From contig NZ_JAGS01000001.1 of assembly GCF_000526775.1 (NCBI RefSeq), forward strand, positions 1,860,001 through 1,924,000: a stretch of DNA of 64,000 nt, in the 5' to 3' direction. This document shows positions 60,112 to 64,000 of the stretch, in pieces. Below the pieces are notes generated by a model. The model worked only from the letters and a program-made list of their open reading frames with translations, made no database searches and had not been told where the DNA came from. This stretch comes from Ruminococcus albus AD2013. GTDB taxonomy: Bacteria; Bacillota; Clostridia; Oscillospirales; Ruminococcaceae. The position numbers were made by a program, and so were the translations under genes. Each line of letters starts with the position of its first letter. Position 1 is the first letter of the stretch.

Positions 60112-60930
60112 TCAGGGTATCCAAGTCATTTCAAGGCGTGAAAGACCATCACTATCGAAACTGAAACGATATCCGCTGTCATATTCAGGTGTTTTTTCGG
60201 ATACGACAGTATAATTATATCCATGATCTTCATAATTAGGCTCACCGCTGTTTTCTACAAGTGCATCATAGGTGAGGGAACGGTCGAAAGCAAACTCAAG
60301 GTTTTCGGAAACGTTGTTGTCAGGTCCGGGCGTTAATATTCTATCGACATCAACAGAAATTTTAGCAAGGATGCATTCTTTGAGTTTACATGGAGAATCG
60401 TGAGGAGTTATAAAGTACAGATCTACTCCAGGACTAACCATTTCATCTAAATAATAAATAGCGCACCCATAAGGAAACTGACCACTGAAGTGGTCGTCGA
60501 ACTGAACTTCAAAATTCTTTCCGGCATGAGAGATGCTTGACCATTCATCTAATTCAGCGCCTGCATCAACGAAATCCTGCAGGGTGGAAGCGCCGAGGGT
60601 CATGATCTTGCCGTTGTACTTGAAGCTTCTGTTATCAAGGTCGGCGTACTTATCGCTGAGTTCGGTGGGAACGACAGGTTCGGGTTCGGTAGTTGTGGTG
60701 GTAGTTGCCTCGGTGACAGGTGGGAGTGTGGTGACTGAAGTAGTCGTTTCCTCAGTGACGGGGGCAGTGGTGTCCTGTGTGGTTATTTCCTCAGTGAGAG
60801 CGGGCTCGGTAGCGGCAGTTGTTGTAGTATCTGCCTTACTTTCGGAAGAAGTCTTTGTGTCAGCATCGCCGCAGGCGGTGAGGGTCAGCATAGCCGCGAT
60901 GACTGCGGCTGTAAGTATTTTTGTTTTCAT
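60112..60930 (-). CDS. Thr-rich lipoprotein, paralogue 1
   Basis: The 272-residue protein starts at ATG 60930 behind AAAGGAAAG. Signal peptide and lipobox (LTAC), a Thr/Glu/Val-rich linker to about residue 88, then a domain parallel to paralogue 2 (FKYNGKIMTLGASTLQDFVDAG, DALVENSGEPNYEDHG). The signal and linker are much more similar than the outer domains, which suggests diversification of the exposed part. Function unknown. Confidence 0.82.
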   Translation of the reverse strand: MKTKILTAAVIAAMLTLTACGDADTKTSSESKADTTTTAATEPALTEEITTQDTTAPVTEETTTSVTTLPPVTEATTTTTTEPEPVVPTELSDKYADLDNRSFKYNGKIMTLGASTLQDFVDAGAELDEWSSISHAGKNFEVQFDDHFSGQFPYGCAIYYLDEMVSPGVDLYFITPHDSPCKLKECILAKISVDVDRILTPGPDNNVSENLEFAFDRSLTYDALVENSGEPNYEDHGYNYTVVSEKTPEYDSGYRFSFDSDGLSRLEMTWIP

Positions 60931-60985
60931 TTTAGGTTCTTTCCTTTCGTAGAAAAATGAATTTTAAGCTAATTTAACAATTTGA

Positions 60986-61014
60986 ATTATATCACCAAAA
61001 ATTGTCAAAGTCAA
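60986..61014 (-). promoter_or_regulatory. Promoter of the Thr-rich lipoprotein operon
   Basis: On the minus strand TTGACT (61014-61009), 17 bp, TATAAT (60991-60986). An overlapping second TTGACA is too close to the -10 box. Confidence 0.7.
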
Positions 61015-61307
61015 TCTTTATAGGCAAGTATTATTGGTTTTACCAATTTTCGGGTAATTTCGGATATTTTTTTGTCGAAACGGTTTATCAGATTTTGCGG
61101 TGTTTTGGCTGTTTATGTCGGAAACTTTTATATGTCTGCCATATGTATTTCAATATGTTTACAAAACTTATCGCAGAGTAAATTGGTACTCTTGTTAAGT
61201 TAATATTGATTAATAGTAATATTTTTTGTGGGCGGGGGTATAGTATATAAATAGTGTGATTAATATTGAGTGTCAATTGTACATTTTACAGAAATATTAA
61301 TAAACTA

Positions 61308-61336
61308 TTGAAATTTATGAACTGATGGTGTATAAT
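61308..61336 (+). promoter_or_regulatory. Promoter of the Hpt gene
   Basis: TTGAAA (61308-61313), 17 bp, TATAAT (61331-61336), 34 nt before the start codon. Confidence 0.8.
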
Positions 61337-61369
61337 ATACTAAAGAGCCATCAGAAGGAGGTGTTATCT

Positions 61370-61768
61370 ATGGCAGAAGATGATATGCAGAAGCTTATCA
61401 AGTGCGGTATCGACTATGAAGACGGACTGGAAAAATTCATGGGGGAAGAACTGCTGTATTGTGGGCTGCTGGTGAATTTTCTGACAGAGAACACTTTCGA
61501 TGAGGCTAAGCGGTGCATGGAAAGCGGCGATGATGAGGGTGTCATGCGTGCGGTACATTCGATGAAATCGGTAACCGGAACGCTTTCGATGTATGAATTG
61601 TATACCTTGTGTTATGATACAGTAGACGCTTTGCGCGGCGGCGACAGGGAATCTGCGCTGGATAGTTTTGGCAGGGCGTATGATGTCTATAAGCGGACAG
61701 CGGAGTGTATCAAGCGGGTCATTGTTGACGGCGGACTGGAGTATGAGAAGATACAGGAAGATGTGTGA
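61370..61768 (+). CDS. Orphan Hpt (histidine phosphotransfer) domain protein
   Basis: The 132-residue protein starts at ATG 61370 behind AAGGAGG; a longer frame covers the promoter. The phosphorylatable His lies in VHSMKSVTGTLSM (about residue 64), matching HxxKSxxxxL of Hpt domains, within an all-helical protein. Preceding GGEELLYCGLL-type helices fit the four-helix bundle. No kinase or receiver gene is adjacent, so partners are elsewhere. It is followed directly by repeat copy R5. Confidence 0.85.
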   Translation: MAEDDMQKLIKCGIDYEDGLEKFMGEELLYCGLLVNFLTENTFDEAKRCMESGDDEGVMRAVHSMKSVTGTLSMYELYTLCYDTVDALRGGDRESALDSFGRAYDVYKRTAECIKRVIVDGGLEYEKIQEDV

Positions 61769-61783
61769 ATGCACTCCTGCGGA

Positions 61784-62016
61784 TAGAATGCCAAGGAGAG
61801 GAGCTTTGGCGCAAGCCTTTCGCGAAAGGCTTGCGGGGAGCCACAGTCAGCAAAGCTGACTGTTGAGAGGCAGAGCTTCTCGGTCAAGGCACAAAAGCGA
61901 CGCGGAAACAAAGCCATAAATAGCACAGCAAACTTCCGACCTCAAAAAAAGGCGCGGCAATAAAGACATTCCGAGCGTGGGCAATCAAACGTCCACGCTC
62001 TTTTTGGATCGCGCGG
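61784..62016 (-). repeat. Structured intergenic repeat, copy R5 (5' truncated)
   Basis: On the minus strand it has a GGCAATAAAG-type stem half enclosing GAGCGTGGAC/GTCCACGCTC, then GCTATTTATGGCTTTGTTTC, CGTCGCTTTTGTGCCTTGAC, an ACAGTCAGC/GCTGACTGT hairpin, CCTTTCGCGAAAGG and the end CTTGGCATTCTATC. The 5' GTACTGCGG part seen in R1, R2 and R4 is missing. Confidence 0.82.
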
Positions 62017-62156
62017 CACTTGTATGGGTTCAGATCGCGGTGATGATCTGGAAATGACGTTCATAATTTATTTACAATAAAATTTTTGTCATTGCGTCAG
62101 ATTTTAAAAATATTTCCCGACTTGATAGATGAAACGTTTCAAAGTGAGGTTTTGAT
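62017..62156. other. Upstream region of the sigma factor gene
   Basis: It contains the palindrome TGAAACGTTTCA at 62130-62141, 16 bp before the start codon. TGAAAC could be an ECF-type -35 element, but the distance to the ATG leaves almost no leader. No sigma-A promoter is convincing. Confidence 0.35.
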
Positions 62157-62687
62157 ATGACCGAAAAAGAATTGATAACCTTGCTGTCTGAAGACCCGAG
62201 GCGAGGGCTTGAACAGGCAGTGCGGCAATATACTCCTTATATAATGAAGATAGTTCGGACTAAACTGGACGGGATATGCACTAAGGAAGATCTTGAAGAA
62301 ACTGTCAGTGATGTATTCATGATGTTTTACAGATATGTCACGGAGAATAAAAACGAGATCGGATCTGTGAAAGCATTGCTTGCAGTGATGTCAAGACGCA
62401 GATGTGCGGATGTATATGAAAAAGCGCTGAAGCACAGGGACGATATCCCTATAGATGAACTGGCAGAGTTTCCTGCTGAGGAACAGCGGAATGATGACCG
62501 TGAATATCTGAACGAAGCAATGCACAGGCTGGGGCAGCCCGATGAGGAGATATTTATACGCAAATACTTTTTCGGACAGGACAGCCGCTCGATAGCAAAA
62601 GAAATGGGCATGAGACATAATACTATAGACAAGCGGATCTCACGAGGATTAAAAAAGCTTAAAAAGATACTGGAGGAGGGTCAATGA
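62157..62687 (+). CDS. ECF-type RNA polymerase sigma factor
   Basis: The 176-residue protein has sigma region 2 (AVRQYTPYIMKIVRTKLDG, LEETVSDVFMMFYRYV, about 20-65) and region 4 with an HTH (YFFGQDSRSIAKEMGMRHNTIDKRISRGLKKLKK, about 135-170). AGTGAGG lies upstream of ATG 62157. The next gene overlaps by ATGA and encodes a single-pass membrane protein, the usual arrangement for an anti-sigma factor. Genes of the regulon are not identifiable here. Confidence 0.9.
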   Translation: MTEKELITLLSEDPRRGLEQAVRQYTPYIMKIVRTKLDGICTKEDLEETVSDVFMMFYRYVTENKNEIGSVKALLAVMSRRRCADVYEKALKHRDDIPIDELAEFPAEEQRNDDREYLNEAMHRLGQPDEEIFIRKYFFGQDSRSIAKEMGMRHNTIDKRISRGLKKLKKILEEGQ

Positions 62688-64000
62688 TGGACAAAAAGCT
62701 GAAACGACTTATGGATAAGTGGGAGATCTCCGATGCGGAAGATTTCAAGGCTGATCTTGAACGTTTCGGTGAGGATGAAGTCTCAAATGATACCGTTGAC
62801 CGCATTCTTTCCTCTACGTTGAAGAAAGCAGGGCTTGAACAGCAAGATCCTGCACCTGACAAGAAAGGACTTATCACTATGAATAGAATTAATGCAGATA
62901 ACAAGATAGACCGTATAACAGAAACAGGTAAGGTAATACACTTCCGCAGAGGTGCTGTGATAGCAGCTTGTCTGGCGATAGTGGCAGCAAGCACTTTTGC
63001 AGTAAATACACTGGTCGGCGGAAAGATCGGTACAGATGAAGATAACAATTCTAAGATACAGATCGCACAGACTTCAAAGCCTAAGATACCTGTACCTGCT
63101 GACAGCGGCGTGACCGATGAAGAAAGCAACTCAGATGAAGAAGAGATAATATCCGAAACAGACAGCTTGTCTGAAAAGAAAGACAAAAATTCGTCTGAAA
63201 AGTCTGACAATTCCGCTGACAGCAAGCCCGTAAACGGAACAAGTGAAGAAGAGGACAAAGGCGGTCATGCACACGCAAGAAATCCTGATGATGTGAGCGA
63301 AGATATCAGCGATGAAAATGACATGGGCGGACACGCGCACGCAAGGAATCCTGATGATGTGAATGAAGAGATCAGCGATGAAAATGACATGGGCGGACAC
63401 GCACACGCAGTTAATTATGAAGGTGGTTACATCCTTGATGATGATGAGTATGTTAGTTTTGAACTGACAGAACTGGTCAACAATACAACGATACTCTGCG
63501 AGGGTACCATAACCTCTAAGGAGATATACGGCCGTACAAGAAAAAACGAATTCAAACCTCTCAAAGATTACAGCGAAAGCGAACTTGACAATATGGGCAG
63601 ACTTTATTACAGATGCACTTTGAGACTTGACGGCACCTGCTTCAAGGGTGAGGAATATCTGAATGATCTTTCTCAGTCGAAGGATTATGATCCTGCAAAC
63701 GGCGAAATGATCGTTATAATACCTGTACCCCGCAAGGCTGAATATTCAGATGGCGGTGCCTATGCAGAAAAAGAGTATGAGATGGAGGATCCCGACCTTT
63801 ACAGCGCCGGCGATAAGCTGCTGGTGGGATACAATGTAGTAGATACAGGTGATGGTATAAACATTTTTGGAAATGGCACCTTTAAATATGATGCTGCAGA
63901 TCATATGTATCACGATTCATCGTTCTATGTAAATGCTCCGTCATTTGACGAATTAACGGTTGAGAGCATGACAGAATATCTCATTAATTCATTCAAGGGC
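62684..64000 (+). CDS. Anti-sigma-like membrane protein with His-rich tandem repeats (truncated at window end)
   Basis: The frame is open from ATG 62684 (ATGATG, overlapping the sigma stop) to the window edge, about 439 residues without stop. A cytoplasmic N-terminal part of about 85 residues (LKRLMDKWEISDAEDF) is followed by a TM helix (GAVIAACLAIVAASTFAV) and a Ser/Asp/Glu-rich extracytoplasmic linker. Then come tandem 22-residue repeats, each starting GGHAHARNPDDV; a third unit is partial (GGHAHAVNYEGG). A larger domain follows (FELTELVNNTTILCEGTI). The gene order argues for a sensor/anti-sigma role. The GGHAHA units could bind a metal. C-terminus not seen. Confidence 0.8.
   Translation, partial: MMDKKLKRLMDKWEISDAEDFKADLERFGEDEVSNDTVDRILSSTLKKAGLEQQDPAPDKKGLITMNRINADNKIDRITETGKVIHFRRGAVIAACLAIVAASTFAVNTLVGGKIGTDEDNNSKIQIAQTSKPKIPVPADSGVTDEESNSDEEEIISETDSLSEKKDKNSSEKSDNSADSKPVNGTSEEEDKGGHAHARNPDDVSEDISDENDMGGHAHARNPDDVNEEISDENDMGGHAHAVNYEGGYILDDDEYVSFELTELVNNTTILCEGTITSKEIYGRTRKNEFKPLKDYSESELDNMGRLYYRCTLRLDGTCFKGEEYLNDLSQSKDYDPANGEMIVIIPVPRKAEYSDGGAYAEKEYEMEDPDLYSAGDKLLVGYNVVDTGDGINIFGNGTFKYDAADHMYHDSSFYVNAPSFDELTVESMTEYLINSFKG
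63260..63415 (+). repeat. 66-bp tandem repeat encoding GGHAHA units
   Basis: Two nearly identical 66-bp units and a partial third begin GGCGGTCATGCACACGCA, GGCGGACACGCGCACGCA and GGCGGACACGCACACGCA. They lie in frame in the anti-sigma-like gene. Confidence 0.85.

Larger units (their letters stand above)
60931..61369. other. AT-rich divergent intergenic region
   Basis: It holds a minus-strand promoter (60986-61014) and a plus-strand promoter (61308-61336). No RNA gene or further ORF with SD was recognised. Confidence 0.5.

Noticed and set aside
62130..62141. TGAAACGTTTCA as a catabolite-response (cre) site
   Set aside because: The cre consensus has four bases between TG and CG; here there are three, so the match fails. 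It stays only as a possible ECF -35 element.
63260..63415. Tandem repeat as a CRISPR array
   Set aside because: The units are in-frame coding repeats of 66 bp with no variable spacers.

Overview
The window looks like a chromosome segment of a Gram-positive, endospore-lineage Clostridia bacterium, most likely Ruminococcus or a close Oscillospiraceae relative. This rests on spmA/spmB and spoIVB, the Firmicutes order hprK-murB-rapZ, type II MurB, KtrA/KtrB potassium uptake, lipobox lipoproteins, a teichoic-acid-type ABC exporter, and near-consensus promoters of TTGACA-17 bp-TATAAT type in front of many genes. No tRNA, rRNA, CRISPR array or prophage was seen. The genus call is an inference from gene content; no marker gene was searched.

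Layout. 1-4200: left-truncated DUF4011-type protein, then a binding-protein-like lipoprotein coupled to a membrane diguanylate cyclase. 4200-6900: ktrB, a small lipoprotein, ktrA. 6900-12700: ilvB, an intact ISAs1-type insertion sequence with 9-bp target duplication, a LytR-CpsA-Psr protein and an SDR reductase. 12700-14050: non-coding region with two head-to-head copies of a structured repeat plus a 55-aa gene. 14050-20200: membrane protein, sbcDC, spmAB (convergent), AbrB-type regulator. 20200-26300: ATP-grasp enzyme with nagA, an unknown membrane protein, and rtcB with a 54-aa partner and an attenuator-like leader. 26300-28400: two-gene ABC polymer exporter and another repeat copy. 28400-38300: GNAT, VanZ-like, cca, a GH36 protein, coaBC, an AT-rich decaying gene island, a soluble GGDEF protein, an EamA transporter. 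38300-46100: murD, GNAT, small membrane protein, Met-gamma-lyase-like PLP enzyme, AT-rich orphan, hprK-murB-rapZ. 46100-54350: spoIVB, membrane protein, ileS (eukaryote-like type) and valS. 54350-64000: a pyruvyltransferase/GDPD-like fusion, repeat copy, WG-repeat lipoprotein, Xre regulator, two paralogous Thr-rich lipoproteins, orphan Hpt protein, repeat copy, and an ECF-type sigma factor with a His-rich membrane partner running off the right edge.

Functional themes. Cell envelope and peptidoglycan supply (murD, murB, LCP protein, ABC exporter, nagA, PST-GDPD fusion), signalling (two diguanylate cyclases, Hpt, HprK, sigma/anti-sigma-like pair), translation and RNA repair (ileS, valS, cca, rtcB) and sporulation (spmAB, spoIVB) dominate.

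The most unusual non-genic signal is a family of about 300-bp highly structured intergenic repeats: four near-full copies, one truncated copy and one decayed copy in 64 kb. They produce a recurring spurious peptide in translation and fit neither a standard IS nor a terminator. The attenuator-like leader in front of rtcB and several uncharacterised small proteins are the next best leads. All homology statements are from motif reading; no database search was run.
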